Shown here: piece by piece, positions 33,370-42,173 of the stretch
Numbering within the stretch: the stretch's first letter is position 1
Layout: the number at the start of each line of letters is the position of its first letter
NCBI GenBank assembly: GCA_045586505.1
Contig: JAZNAL010000030.1
Span: 1 to 42,304, forward strand
Direction of reading: 5' to 3'
Source: Flemingiibacterium sp045586505
GTDB taxonomy: Bacteria; Bacillota; Clostridia; Oscillospirales; CAG-272
DNA: 42,304 nucleotides
Notes under the pieces: model-generated
What the model was told of the DNA's origin: nothing
The model's database searches: none
Seen by the model: the letters and a program-made list of their open reading frames with translations, nothing else
Position numbers and translations under genes: made by a program

Positions 33370-34923
33370 ATGCTGAATAGAACTCAAAAAAATTTTTTCT
33401 CACTCTTACTTGCAATCAGTTTACTTCTTTCTATGGCTATGACTGTGTATGCAGCTGATTCAACCGTGACATATCATGGGCTTGGTAAAGGGATTTCCTT
33501 TAAACCTGGGAGCAGTTATACCGATACAGACCTTTTTGATAATTTCAAAGGCGTTATGCCCGGAGATACACTCACCGAGACAATAACGATAAAAAATCGT
33601 TCGCATGACAGTGATTACATAAAAGTATACATCATGGCTGAGACACACGACGAAGAGGATAACCCTTTAAGTCCAAATGTTGAAAATAGCGGTGAAACTA
33701 TTTCAAGCATGACAGATTTCCTGTCACAGCTATATATGATCGTTGAGAACGATGGCAAGCGCATTTATGAAGCATCACCCGATGAGCTCGACGGATTTGC
33801 TCGTCCTGTATATCTCGGTACAATTCTTGCAGGGCAATCGGTTTCAATTGATGTAACGCTGCAGGTGCCGATTGAGCTTGGAAACGAGTACGCAGGACGT
33901 GTGGGAGAGGCAGACTGGACATTCCTTGTGGAAGCGTTTGATTATCCGACTCCCCCTCCGCCAACCTACGAACAGCTAACGGTTCGTAAAATCTGGAATG
34001 ACGACGGTACGAATCGTCCGGACAGTGTAAGTGTGAATTTATTATGTGACGGTGTGCTTGAACGTTCGGTTGTACTTAATGAAGATAATCAGTGGACATA
34101 CACATGGGATCGGCTTGATGATAAGTACGATTGGAGTGTCGAAGAAGCGGATGTTCCCGAAGGGTATATCGTGTCGTATCAAATGGTAGGTAGTGTAGTT
34201 TCGATAATAAATACAAAGGAGACAGTTAATCCTCCTCCGCCCCCTCCACCTCCTCCGCCGGCAGAGAAGCATACCGCATTGACTGTGAAAAAACTGTGGG
34301 AAGGTGAGTGCGACGGGCATCCTGTCAGTGTTTCTGTCAATCTTCTGCGTGACGGGGATTATAGTGAAACGGTAGTTTTGAGTGATGAAAACAATTGGAC
34401 GTATACATGGGATAAACTTGATGATACGTTTAGTTGGAGCGCACAAGAGACTGAAATTCCCGATGGTTACTCTGTAGCGTACATCACAGATGGCGATACA
34501 ATAACGATAATCAATACACTGATACCGCAGGAAGAGCCGAAAGAACCGGTTCAGCTTACCGTAAATAAGGTGTGGTCGGGTGATGAGGCACAGATCAAAA
34601 ATCGCCCCACATCTGTTGCTGTGACGTTATATAACGGAACGGAAGCTACAGAAACGGTATGGCTTGGCGAATGGAACAATTGGAGTTACACGTGGCGTGA
34701 GCTTGACGGTAATGGTGACTGGAGTGTTCTTGAAAATATTCCAAAGGGATATACCCCGTATTACAGCGCTGCAGGAAACGTTGTTACGATCACCAATACC
34801 GCGATTCTCATCCAGACAGGACAGCTGAATTGGCCTGTTGCTCTGTTTGGCAGCGTTGGTGTAATTATGGTATTCATTGGATTCATCGTATTGAGGAAAA
34901 AGAGACATACCGATGACGAATAA
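33370..34923 (+). CDS. CnaB-repeat wall-anchored protein with variant sorting signal
   Basis: A 517-residue exported protein: Sec signal to about residue 28, an N-terminal TasA/DUF-like beta domain (GVMPGDTLTETITIKN), three CnaB (B-type) repeats separated by Pro-rich linkers (PPPPPPPPPP), and a C-terminal signal: LIQTGQLNWPV, a hydrophobic helix, then RKKRH. ILIQTG replaces LPxTG; this LxQTGQLNWP form is met in gut Bacillota pilins. It is likely the wall anchor or base of the fibre, attached by the sortase two genes on. Confidence 0.85.
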   Translation: MLNRTQKNFFSLLLAISLLLSMAMTVYAADSTVTYHGLGKGISFKPGSSYTDTDLFDNFKGVMPGDTLTETITIKNRSHDSDYIKVYIMAETHDEEDNPLSPNVENSGETISSMTDFLSQLYMIVENDGKRIYEASPDELDGFARPVYLGTILAGQSVSIDVTLQVPIELGNEYAGRVGEADWTFLVEAFDYPTPPPPTYEQLTVRKIWNDDGTNRPDSVSVNLLCDGVLERSVVLNEDNQWTYTWDRLDDKYDWSVEEADVPEGYIVSYQMVGSVVSIINTKETVNPPPPPPPPPPAEKHTALTVKKLWEGECDGHPVSVSVNLLRDGDYSETVVLSDENNWTYTWDKLDDTFSWSAQETEIPDGYSVAYITDGDTITIINTLIPQEEPKEPVQLTVNKVWSGDEAQIKNRPTSVAVTLYNGTEATETVWLGEWNNWSYTWRELDGNGDWSVLENIPKGYTPYYSAAGNVVTITNTAILIQTGQLNWPVALFGSVGVIMVFIGFIVLRKKRHTDDE

Positions 34924-35143
34924 TAAAACGGATGTTTTTGAAACATTAAAAACCACTCTAGGCTGTGAATATATATCCGATATGAAGTTTGAACCGTATC
35001 GTACAAAAGCAAAAGAAGCACTGAAAAGCATGGAGCTGAGTATTCTATCTCTTTCAGAATTAAAAGATATAGCTCAATATCTTTACGAAAAAACAGACTT
35101 CAAATCAAAGGACGATATTTTACAGTATCTTGGTAATGATTGA
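34913..35143 (+). CDS. Small protein of unknown function
   Basis: A 76-residue acidic/basic soluble protein (start MTNNKTDVFETLKTTLGCEY) with no recognised family. It overlaps the anchor gene by 11 nt and touches the sortase start (TGATG), so it is translationally coupled. A role as sortase accessory is only inference from position. Confidence 0.55.
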   Translation: MTNNKTDVFETLKTTLGCEYISDMKFEPYRTKAKEALKSMELSILSLSELKDIAQYLYEKTDFKSKDDILQYLGND

Positions 35144-35853
35144 TGAAGAATAAAACGAAAACAAGCATTGTTTTTGTTGGAATAGGGGCAGTGCTGATAA
35201 TGTTGGCTCTGCTCCTGTTCCTATTTAATGAAGTCAGAAACGTAATTATGGAAGCGGAAAGCTTTGATATTTATACTGAACTTCAAAAATCTATTGAACA
35301 GATGCAGCGAAATAATAGCTTCACAAGCGAAACTATCAATAATGCTGATTCAATGCACGGTACAAATGAAATCGGTGGCGACGAAATAATTGATGTTACC
35401 ACCGATCTTGAATCAGAGGAAAGCAATTTACCATCTGAAATGAAAACAATCACTGTAGGTGGATATGATTATATTGGTACAATGGAGATTCCAACACTCG
35501 ATTTAAGCTTACCTATAATATCAGATTGGGATTATGAGAAATTGGATGTTGCACCCTGCCGACAGTTTGGCACAATTCAAACAGATGATTTAGTAATTGC
35601 CGGACACAATTATAGGCGACATTTCAAGTATTTATATAAGCTTGAAGCAGGGGACAGTGTCTATCTGACGAATGCTGTCGGAACGGTCATTGAATATGTG
35701 GTAGCGAAGAATCGAACTCTCAAAGCGACCGAAGTTGATACTGTACAAAACAGTGAGTATGACTTGGTGTTATATACTTGTACATATACAGGCACAGAGC
35801 GTGTGGCGGTGTTTTGCGAACGGAAGGGTAATAGTGATGGAGTTGAAAATTAG
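35143..35853 (+). CDS. Sortase
   Basis: A 236-residue sortase with one N-terminal membrane helix (residues 8-28) and a catalytic domain with H155 (AGHNYRRHF), C213 (LVLYTCTYTG) and R227 (FCER). All three are present. TCTYTG is met in class D and E-like sortases; class cannot be fixed. It would attach the CnaB anchor and possibly polymerize the fibre. Its start is ATG 35143, overlapping the stop of the preceding gene. Confidence 0.9.
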   Translation: MKNKTKTSIVFVGIGAVLIMLALLLFLFNEVRNVIMEAESFDIYTELQKSIEQMQRNNSFTSETINNADSMHGTNEIGGDEIIDVTTDLESEESNLPSEMKTITVGGYDYIGTMEIPTLDLSLPIISDWDYEKLDVAPCRQFGTIQTDDLVIAGHNYRRHFKYLYKLEAGDSVYLTNAVGTVIEYVVAKNRTLKATEVDTVQNSEYDLVLYTCTYTGTERVAVFCERKGNSDGVEN

Positions 35854-35875
35854 TAACTGATGTTATGGAGTAAAA

Positions 35876-36091
35876 GTGTTTAAGTTCATAGTAAAAAAAC
35901 AGAAAAAGAATAAATCAAAATATATAGTCTCAACAGCAAATATGCCAGAATACTGTGTGCTCTGCGGATGTGAAACAGAGTATACAAGAGAAACACCAAT
36001 TGAACAGCGTCGGTGTTATGTAGCGGCGGTAGGACAGTTGTGTGGAAAATGTTATTTAGAAACGATAGATGTCAATGAGATAATTCGATAA
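35876..36091 (+). CDS. Small Cys-rich (zinc-site) protein
   Basis: A 71-residue protein with CVLCGCE and CGKCY pairs, a likely zinc site, and a basic N-terminus. GTG start with GGAG 5 nt upstream. Last gene of the surface operon by position. No family recognised. Confidence 0.5.
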   Translation: MFKFIVKKQKKNKSKYIVSTANMPEYCVLCGCETEYTRETPIEQRRCYVAAVGQLCGKCYLETIDVNEIIR

Positions 36092-36294
36092 CTGCATATC
36101 TGATCTTCCGGCAATTCAAGTTGTTAATAGGCGTCTAAACAAGAGTTGATCCGTCACATCACTGAAATAAAACACTCTCTTCTTGCATACAATTACTGTC
36201 GCTCCAAAATCTGCACCACCATAATCAAAGAAAAGGTCTGTCGTACGAAAAATGAATTTTTTGTAAATATATAAAAATTTATGCCGAGTTTCTG

Positions 36295-36323
36295 TTGACA
36301 AACTCTAAAACCCGTGTTATAAT
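36295..36323 (+). promoter_or_regulatory. Promoter of the mobilizable element operon
   Basis: TTGACA (36295-36300), 17-bp spacer, TATAAT (36318-36323). Confidence 0.85.
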
Positions 36324-36330
36324 GGAAATC

Positions 36331-36507
36331 CTTCCTCGGGGATCCTTGGAAAAAATGAACAACTGAATATCATTCTGTTGTGTGTATTTGTTGGTGAGAC
36401 GCAAATTTATATAACAGAATTACTGGCAGTAACTGCTATGCATTCAGCTGCACGTATTTTATGCGTGTGTGTTTAATGTGTTGTTCAGTGACTGCCAGTT
36501 TTGTTTC
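36331..36507 (+). ncRNA. Structured leader RNA ending in a terminator-like hairpin
   Basis: After the promoter comes a GGAAATCC/GGGGATCC-type stem, ATTCTGTT/AACAGAAT (36372-36420, with inner ATTTG/CAAAT) and ACTGGCAGT/ACTGCCAGT (36422-36499) followed by TTTTGTTT. This looks like a regulatory leader that terminates early, possibly to limit mobile-element gene expression. The region 36092-36294 holds nothing recognisable. Confidence 0.5.
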
Positions 36508-36550
36508 TAATCACAAGGATACCCGAAACAACATATAGGGGGTGATAATA

Positions 36551-36583
36551 ATGATTTGTTATTCTGAAAACTCAAACAAATAA
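36551..36583 (+). CDS. Possible leader peptide MICYSENSNK
   Basis: A 10-codon ORF with GGGGGTG upstream, between the leader hairpins and the HTH gene. It may be a leader peptide; low certainty. Confidence 0.25.
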   Translation: MICYSENSNK

Positions 36584-36603
36584 AAAATACGGAGGTACAA
36601 TAT

Positions 36604-36807
36604 TTGATAAAAGCTTTATACAAATCATTCGACGAGCTTCCGCTGTATCTGAACGCGGACACCGTCGCAAAACTATTTGGGATATGCATCTCGTCCGCTT
36701 ACGAGCTGATAAGAGAAAAAGATTTCCCGTCAGTACGTATCGGTAAAAGAGTGATCGTACCAAAAGAAAATCTGCAGGCGTGGGGGGAAGCCCACATTGG
36801 AAAGTGA
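36604..36807 (+). CDS. Excisionase-like HTH protein
   Basis: A 67-residue MerR/Xis-type helix-turn-helix protein (ADTVAKLFGICISSAYELI, then IGKRVIVPKENLQAW). It begins at TTG 36604 with GGAGG 8 nt upstream. Proteins of this size next to integrases usually direct excision. Here the integrases are 2.5 kb downstream in the same element. Confidence 0.75.
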   Translation: MIKALYKSFDELPLYLNADTVAKLFGICISSAYELIREKDFPSVRIGKRVIVPKENLQAWGEAHIGK

Positions 36808-36810
36808 GGG

Positions 36811-37239
36811 ATGCCGATGATGTATTACGAAAACCAAGCAAAACTCGATCACGTCAAAAACTACTTCACGCTGCCGAATGAGATTTTCCATTTCAATTTA
36901 TCATCGGGAGCGATCAGCATATACGCATTTCTGCTTCGAAGCGAGGACCGGACAACATACGAGTGTTATCCAAGCTTCAGTACTATCGGTAAAGCGGTTG
37001 GAATGAGTAAGAACACAGTCCGCAAATACGTAAAAGAACTTGAAAGCGCCGGTCTTATCGAAACCGAGCATACAACCGTTACATTAAAAGACGGCACTAA
37101 ACGCAACGGCAATCTGAAATACAAGATCCTGCCTATCGCTGAAGCAGTCGAAAAGCGTTTCAAGCAACAGCTCTCAAAAGCGCAGTTTGAAAAGGTACTT
37201 GCCGACTACGATGAAAAGCACGGAAAACAAGAAATTTGA
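36811..37239 (+). CDS. HTH replication-initiator-like protein
   Basis: A 142-residue protein with a winged HTH of the kind at the N-terminus of plasmid and element replication initiators (FHFNLSSGAISIYAFLLR near residue 28; GMSKNTVRKYVKELESAGLI near residue 64). Being short, it may be a DnaD/RepA N-type regulator rather than a full initiator. Start could be ATG 36811, 36817 or 36820; GAGGG lies directly upstream. Confidence 0.65.
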   Translation: MPMMYYENQAKLDHVKNYFTLPNEIFHFNLSSGAISIYAFLLRSEDRTTYECYPSFSTIGKAVGMSKNTVRKYVKELESAGLIETEHTTVTLKDGTKRNGNLKYKILPIAEAVEKRFKQQLSKAQFEKVLADYDEKHGKQEI

Positions 37240-37275
37240 CGGTGTTTTGGGGCTGATTATTTTAAGCAGGATAAA

Positions 37276-37326
37276 GCCGTGTCTCACGGGATAGCTTTCG
37301 GATAGCCGGAGCCATCCCGACACGGC
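37276..37326 (+). promoter_or_regulatory. Strong hairpin in the oriT-like region
   Basis: GCCGTGTC/GACACGGC with an inner GGGAT/ATCCC stem in the 5' region of the mobilization operon. Confidence 0.6.
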
Positions 37327-37543
37327 GATTCACACCGCCCGGCAACGCCGTGCGGGGATATTTCGGCAGAGTTGCGCCCGTTATGAGAAGTTACGGATGC
37401 AGGTCTTCTGCTGGCATTTTGTATCTCATCTCGTTTCGCGAGGGGACAAATTTACCGAAACCGCATCTTCGCATGGCGAATATGCCGTGTTTACGGGCGT
37501 TTTCGAACTTTTCAACCATAGAACCATGAAATTGGAGGAAATT
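37327..37543 (+). other. Candidate oriT region
   Basis: This non-coding stretch before mobC contains TTCGCatgGCGAA and a GTTTACGGGCG block. MobP relaxases nick at oriT placed just upstream of their mobC/relaxase genes, so the position fits. I cannot identify the nic site with certainty. Confidence 0.45.
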
Positions 37544-37966
37544 ATGTCAAAGACAAATAATGATAAAAAACCGGCGAACAGTATTCGCCTTACACCAGAG
37601 CAATGGGCAACCTGTGACCGCATGACTGAACAGCTCGGGCTGAAATCTCGTAACGATTTCATCAGAGATGCGGTGGACTTCTACATCGCGTGGCAGAGTC
37701 GTGAGAGCGTGGAACGAGTTCTCACGCCGGCACTTGAATCGGTCATCGGTGCAAAGATTCGTGATGCCGAAGAAAGACTCACGCGGATTATATTCAAGAT
37801 TGCGGTCGATCAGAACTTCCTTGCACACATGATCGGTGACGGTTATGAGTACGATGAAAACTATCTTGAACAGATGCGCATCGATTCGGTCAATGAAGTC
37901 AAGCGTACGAACGGCACGCTGACGGCAAAAGATGTCATGGAAAGTGATGGCGAATGGCAGGACTGA
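37544..37966 (+). CDS. MobC-type relaxosome accessory protein
   Basis: A 140-residue DNA-binding protein with a ribbon-helix-helix-like start (SIRLTPEQWATCDRMTEQLGLKSRNDFIRDAVDFYIAWQ). It overlaps the relaxase gene by 13 nt, the usual mobC-relaxase arrangement. Start at ATG 37544 with TTGGAGG upstream; the longer frame upstream runs through the oriT region. Confidence 0.8.
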   Translation: MSKTNNDKKPANSIRLTPEQWATCDRMTEQLGLKSRNDFIRDAVDFYIAWQSRESVERVLTPALESVIGAKIRDAEERLTRIIFKIAVDQNFLAHMIGDGYEYDENYLEQMRIDSVNEVKRTNGTLTAKDVMESDGEWQD

Positions 37967-39081
37967 TACTGAAAGCACCGTACTACTCGCCAAAGAGTAC
38001 GCCGAAGAACGGTGGCACTCGCGGGGGATACGCTGAGTACATCTCCACTCGCGAAGGCGTGGAAGTCCTTCCTCGCGGAGGTATGGCAGACTATGTCGGT
38101 GAACGGAGAGGCTCACACGGATTGTTCACAGACGAAGGCGTGCCGATCATTCTCTCGCAAGTCAAAGCGGAGATCGATAGTCATCCCGGCAATGTGTGGG
38201 GACTCATCTTCTCACTCAAGCGTGAAGATGCTGAACGACTCGGATATAACTCGGCGAGCCAATGGATGAATCTGCTCCGCTCAAGGCGGAATGATATCGC
38301 GCAGGCGATGAGGATCTCGCCGGGAAATCTTCGCTGGTATGCAGCGTACCATGACAAGGAAGACCACCCGCACGTGCATATGCTAGTGTGGTCGACACGT
38401 CCGACAGAGCCATACCTGAGCAAGGATGGCATCGAAAGCATCAAGCGAACGATCGGCGGCGACATCTTCAGGCAGGATCTCATATCAATTTACGATGAGC
38501 AGACGAGGATACGCGATGATATACGTGCGCGTTACCGTGAACGGATGCGGGAAATCGTTGAAAAAGTTTCACAGAGTACGATACATTGGCCGGAGATGGA
38601 AATGATGTTCCTTACGCTAACTGCTCGGGTGAGAAAAGCGAAAGGCAAAAAAGTTTATGGATACCTTGATAAGAACACGAAGAAAATCGTAGACGAAATC
38701 GTACACATGATTGCCACAGATACTGATATAGCAGAGCTGTATGACCTGTGGTACAAATGCAAATGCGAGATCAACCGCACATACACCGATGCTGATCCGA
38801 TAAAGATTCCAATTGAGGAGAACAAAGAGTTCAAAGCTATCCGCAATGCAGTGGTGAATATTGCGGTACATTACGGGGATAAGTTGGATCAAGCAGAGAC
38901 GCAAAACGCCTCTTCTGACACCGCGCCGAAGTTTGGTGGATACATCACCGCGCTGTTCCGCCACGCCGGCAACATCATCGATACCAGTTCGGCGATGGAA
39001 GACAGCAAAGCACCTGCGGTTGATTCCAAGCTGAAGCGTGAGATCGAGCAGAAGAAGCGCGGCGAGATGTCGATGTATTGA
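37954..39081 (+). CDS. MobP-type relaxase
   Basis: A 375-residue relaxase. The metal-binding triad is in HDKEDHPHVHM (H138, H140, H142; near residues 133-143), and Y31/Y35-type Tyr residues lie near the N-terminus (GGYAEYISTREG). The layout fits the MobP3-like group of small mobilizable elements. It nicks oriT and leads single-strand transfer, using a helper conjugation system. No T4SS genes are in the window. Confidence 0.85.
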   Translation: MAGLILKAPYYSPKSTPKNGGTRGGYAEYISTREGVEVLPRGGMADYVGERRGSHGLFTDEGVPIILSQVKAEIDSHPGNVWGLIFSLKREDAERLGYNSASQWMNLLRSRRNDIAQAMRISPGNLRWYAAYHDKEDHPHVHMLVWSTRPTEPYLSKDGIESIKRTIGGDIFRQDLISIYDEQTRIRDDIRARYRERMREIVEKVSQSTIHWPEMEMMFLTLTARVRKAKGKKVYGYLDKNTKKIVDEIVHMIATDTDIAELYDLWYKCKCEINRTYTDADPIKIPIEENKEFKAIRNAVVNIAVHYGDKLDQAETQNASSDTAPKFGGYITALFRHAGNIIDTSSAMEDSKAPAVDSKLKREIEQKKRGEMSMY

Positions 39082-39102
39082 TTGAAAACTTTATGATAAC
39101 AA

Positions 39103-39136
39103 TGCCATTCTCGCTGGATAAATCCGGCGAGATGTG
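39103..39136 (+). terminator. Hairpin after the relaxase gene
   Basis: TCTCGC.GGAT/ATCC.GCGAGA stem; no long T-run. It separates relaxase from the integrases. Confidence 0.5.
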
Positions 39137-39174
39137 GTATTGTGTAGTATGAAAAAGAAAAAGGAGATGATACT

Positions 39175-40335
39175 ATCGCAAAACGAAGACCAAACGGCGA
39201 TGGCATGATACGAAGGCGTGCAGATGGACGATGGGAAGGCCGTATAACAGTGGGGCACAAAACTAACGGCAAGCCGATATACAAAAATGTACTTGCGAAT
39301 ACGCAGAGCGAGCTGATGCCGAAGCTTAATCAGCTCAAAGAAACATACGCAGGTGTAGAGCTTAACGAAGATAGCCGTATGACTCTCGGCGAGTGGCTCG
39401 ACAAGTGGCTGAATGAGCACGTGACATTCACGGTAAGAGAGTCAACGCTTGAATCTTACCGCGATCTCGCAAACAATCAGATCAAGCGCTTCATAGGCGA
39501 CAAGCAACTGTCGGTTCTCAAAACTGTCGATGTCCAGAAGCTATACAACAAAGTCAAAACCGAGGGCAGAGTGCGAGAGCATCCCACACTCGGACATGCG
39601 CTATCCGACAGCATGGTGCGTAAGGTGCATATGCTGTTACATCAAGCGTTAGATGCGGCGGTGCGTGAGCATCTGATACCGAGCAACCCGACTAACGGCA
39701 CGACGATTCCCAAATGCAATTACGCAGAAAAGCAGATACTCTGCGACAGTCAGCTCGACACATTCTTCAAAGCTATCAAAAGCGAGGAACATTGGCACGA
39801 CTTCTTCTATGTCGAGATAATGACTGGACTCCGCCGCGGTGAAATATGCGGACTCAAGTGGAGCGACCTCGATTTTAATACTGGCAAACTTCGCGTGCAA
39901 CGATCGGTGTCAACAAAGAAAGGCGGCGGAGTAAACATAGGCGAAACAAAGACGGATAAAGGTGTACGGTCAATTACATTACCGAAAAGTGTCGCAGAGC
40001 TATTGCTCACACGGCAGAAGACAGCGATAAGTGAATGGATATTCCCGAATTTGCTTCAGCCCGAGTATCCGGTTAGTCCTGCCGCGGCATACCGTAAGCT
40101 GAAAGTAATCCTAAAGCGTGCCGAGCTTCCGATGATACGCTTCCACGACCTGCGTCATACCTTCGCTACCCACGCAATGCAAGGCGGCGTTGACGCAAAA
40201 ACGCTGTCCGGCATACTCGGTCACACCAATGCGAGCTTTACGCTTGATACTTACACACACGTAACCGCCGATATGCAGAATAATGCATCGGAAGTAGTAA
40301 GCAATATGATGAAAAACATTATGATAAGGGAGTGA
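39175..40335 (+). CDS. Tyrosine integrase 1, apparent AUC start
   Basis: A 386-residue integrase with arm domain (DGRWEGRITVGHK), core-binding domain and catalytic residues (TGLRRGEI, HDLRHTFATH, LGHTNASFTLDTYTH). An in-frame ATG exists only at 39205, but the conserved N-terminus (AKRRPNGDG, as in related integrases) starts earlier. AUC at 39175 has AAGGAG 8 nt upstream and gives the family-typical start. The gene is in tandem with a second integrase, 6 nt between stop and next start. Confidence 0.85.
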   Translation: MAKRRPNGDGMIRRRADGRWEGRITVGHKTNGKPIYKNVLANTQSELMPKLNQLKETYAGVELNEDSRMTLGEWLDKWLNEHVTFTVRESTLESYRDLANNQIKRFIGDKQLSVLKTVDVQKLYNKVKTEGRVREHPTLGHALSDSMVRKVHMLLHQALDAAVREHLIPSNPTNGTTIPKCNYAEKQILCDSQLDTFFKAIKSEEHWHDFFYVEIMTGLRRGEICGLKWSDLDFNTGKLRVQRSVSTKKGGGVNIGETKTDKGVRSITLPKSVAELLLTRQKTAISEWIFPNLLQPEYPVSPAAAYRKLKVILKRAELPMIRFHDLRHTFATHAMQGGVDAKTLSGILGHTNASFTLDTYTHVTADMQNNASEVVSNMMKNIMIRE

Positions 40336-40341
40336 TAAATC

Positions 40342-41775
40342 ATAGCCAAAAGAAAGAACGGCGAGGGGAGTATATTCCTTCGAAAAGACGGACGGTGGGA
40401 AGGTCGCATAGTTGTCGGATACAGCGATAACGGTTATCCCAAAACAAAAAACGTCTTGGCAAGCACCAAGACGGAGTGTGCACAGAAGCTAAAAGCGCTC
40501 AAAGGGGAGTGCGGTCGGTCAAACAACAAGCTAAAAGCAGATATGCCGTTTGGAGATTGGATCGATTTCTGGTATCAAAACTTCTGCAAGCTTACGGTGA
40601 AACCGAAAACACAGGCTTGTTATGAAAACAGAATTTATACGCACATCATTCCAGGTATCGGCAAAATACCGCTAAACAAGCTTGCGCAGAACGACTTGCA
40701 ACAGTTTTACGCGAAATTGAAGAAATCGGGAAGAAAGAGGCTTACTGATAAATACGGCGAGGGCTTATCCGACCGTATGGTGCGCTCCTGTCACACCACC
40801 TGCCGAGCGGCGCTCGAAAAAGCGGTTGCCGAGGGACTTATTACATCAAATCCTTCAATCGGATGCAAACTGCCGCCGAAGAAATCAAAGGAAATGCAGG
40901 TGCTAACGCAGGCAGAAATTATGCGGTTCCTCATACAAGCAAAAGAGGAAGGATTTTATGAGATGTTCCTGCTTGAGTTAACTACCGGTATGCGCCGAGG
41001 CGAGATACTTGGACTAAAGTGGGACGATCTAAATGTGCAGACCAAAGACCTTCACATTTCACGGCAAGTGGTCAAGGTAAAAGGCAAGACCACGGTGTCT
41101 ACGCTCAAGACAAAATCTTCGGTACGGACGATACGGCTGGCGAAGGAAATGGTGGAACTGCTCACGGAGATGAAACAAACATCCATAAACGAGTGGATGT
41201 TCCCATCGCCGGTGAAAGAGAATGCACCGAGAGATCCGTCGGCGGTATACCGTAGGTTTCAGCTGATACTCGAACGTGCTAACTGCAAGACGGTGCGCTT
41301 CCACGATCTACGCCACACCTTCGCCACGATGGCTATTGAGAATGGTATGGACGTAAAGACGTTGTCGGCTATGATCGGTCATGTTAGCGCGAAAACGACG
41401 CTCGACATTTACAGCCACATAACAGACACCATGCAACAGCAGGCGGCAGTAAAGATCGACCACGAGATTGGCGGTACAAACGCGGAGATTGCGGATATGA
41501 GCGAGAGCAGGGCAAGTGCCGATGAATCGCAAGAAAACGCCACAGAAGCGAAATTTGAGCCTTACACGGGCAAGATTCGCAAGCCGGGTACGGGATGCAT
41601 ATCGATGATAAATGAGCATCTATACGAGGGGCGGTATTCGCCGAAAGTTAACGGCAAGCGGATGGCGAGGAACGTATACGCCGACACGCGTGAGGAATGT
41701 GAGGAGAAGTTGGCAGAGATGATACGCGAGATGAAAGCAGAAATCGCAGAGATGAAAAAGGCGGCGAACGCGTGA
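40342..41775 (+). CDS. Tyrosine integrase 2, apparent AUA start
   Basis: A 477-residue integrase. Its N-terminal arm domain (AKRKNGEGSIFLRKDGRWEGRI) begins before the first ATG/TTG start, and AAGGGAG lies 9 nt upstream of AUA at 40342. Catalytic motifs are TTGMRRGEI, HDLRHTFATM and IGHVSAKTTLDIYSH. After the nucleophile Tyr, a long C-terminal extension carries a second arm-like stretch (YEGRYSPKVNGKRMARNVYA), a duplication of the N-terminal module. It may help recognize sites at both ends. Confidence 0.85.
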   Translation: MAKRKNGEGSIFLRKDGRWEGRIVVGYSDNGYPKTKNVLASTKTECAQKLKALKGECGRSNNKLKADMPFGDWIDFWYQNFCKLTVKPKTQACYENRIYTHIIPGIGKIPLNKLAQNDLQQFYAKLKKSGRKRLTDKYGEGLSDRMVRSCHTTCRAALEKAVAEGLITSNPSIGCKLPPKKSKEMQVLTQAEIMRFLIQAKEEGFYEMFLLELTTGMRRGEILGLKWDDLNVQTKDLHISRQVVKVKGKTTVSTLKTKSSVRTIRLAKEMVELLTEMKQTSINEWMFPSPVKENAPRDPSAVYRRFQLILERANCKTVRFHDLRHTFATMAIENGMDVKTLSAMIGHVSAKTTLDIYSHITDTMQQQAAVKIDHEIGGTNAEIADMSESRASADESQENATEAKFEPYTGKIRKPGTGCISMINEHLYEGRYSPKVNGKRMARNVYADTREECEEKLAEMIREMKAEIAEMKKAANA

Positions 41776-41781
41776 AAGAGA

Positions 41782-41805
41782 AGGGCGACCATACGGTCGC
41801 CCTTC
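41782..41805 (+). terminator. Terminator after integrase 2
   Basis: AAGGGCGACC/GGTCGCCCTT hairpin; the loop is ATAC. Confidence 0.7.
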
Positions 41806-41877
41806 AATATTTGCGTCGGAATAAACAAAGAAAACTCGGTTGGCAATATATGTTTTACATGCTGAACATTCTTGCAA

Positions 41878-42108
41878 TTACAATTTTACAGTTTTTTCAT
41901 CAAGGCCAAATTCAGCCGATTCATACCCATACATGGCTATTCTGTTTTTTATTACGTCAACAGCTTCGTAAAATGCTTGGGTTCTTCCGGCGTTGAAATC
42001 ATTGGGGTTTTTATTAAACTCGTCTTTTGCCTCAATAAATCGTGGCAGAAGTGCTTCTACAACAGCTTCAAGTATGTATTTGTAATCTTTATTGCTTTTC
42101 CTGTACAT
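41878..42108 (-). CDS. Small hypothetical protein of the element
   Basis: A 76-residue acidic protein (start MYRKSNKDYKYILEAVVEALL) on the minus strand, convergent with the integrases. AGGAG lies upstream of the ATG. No family recognised. Confidence 0.6.
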   Translation of the reverse strand: MYRKSNKDYKYILEAVVEALLPRFIEAKDEFNKNPNDFNAGRTQAFYEAVDVIKNRIAMYGYESAEFGLDEKTVKL

Positions 42109-42173
42109 GTCAACATCTCCTATTTAACCTTTGTTGTAAAATCTTTTTTCTATCTGTTATTCAATTCCCATAA

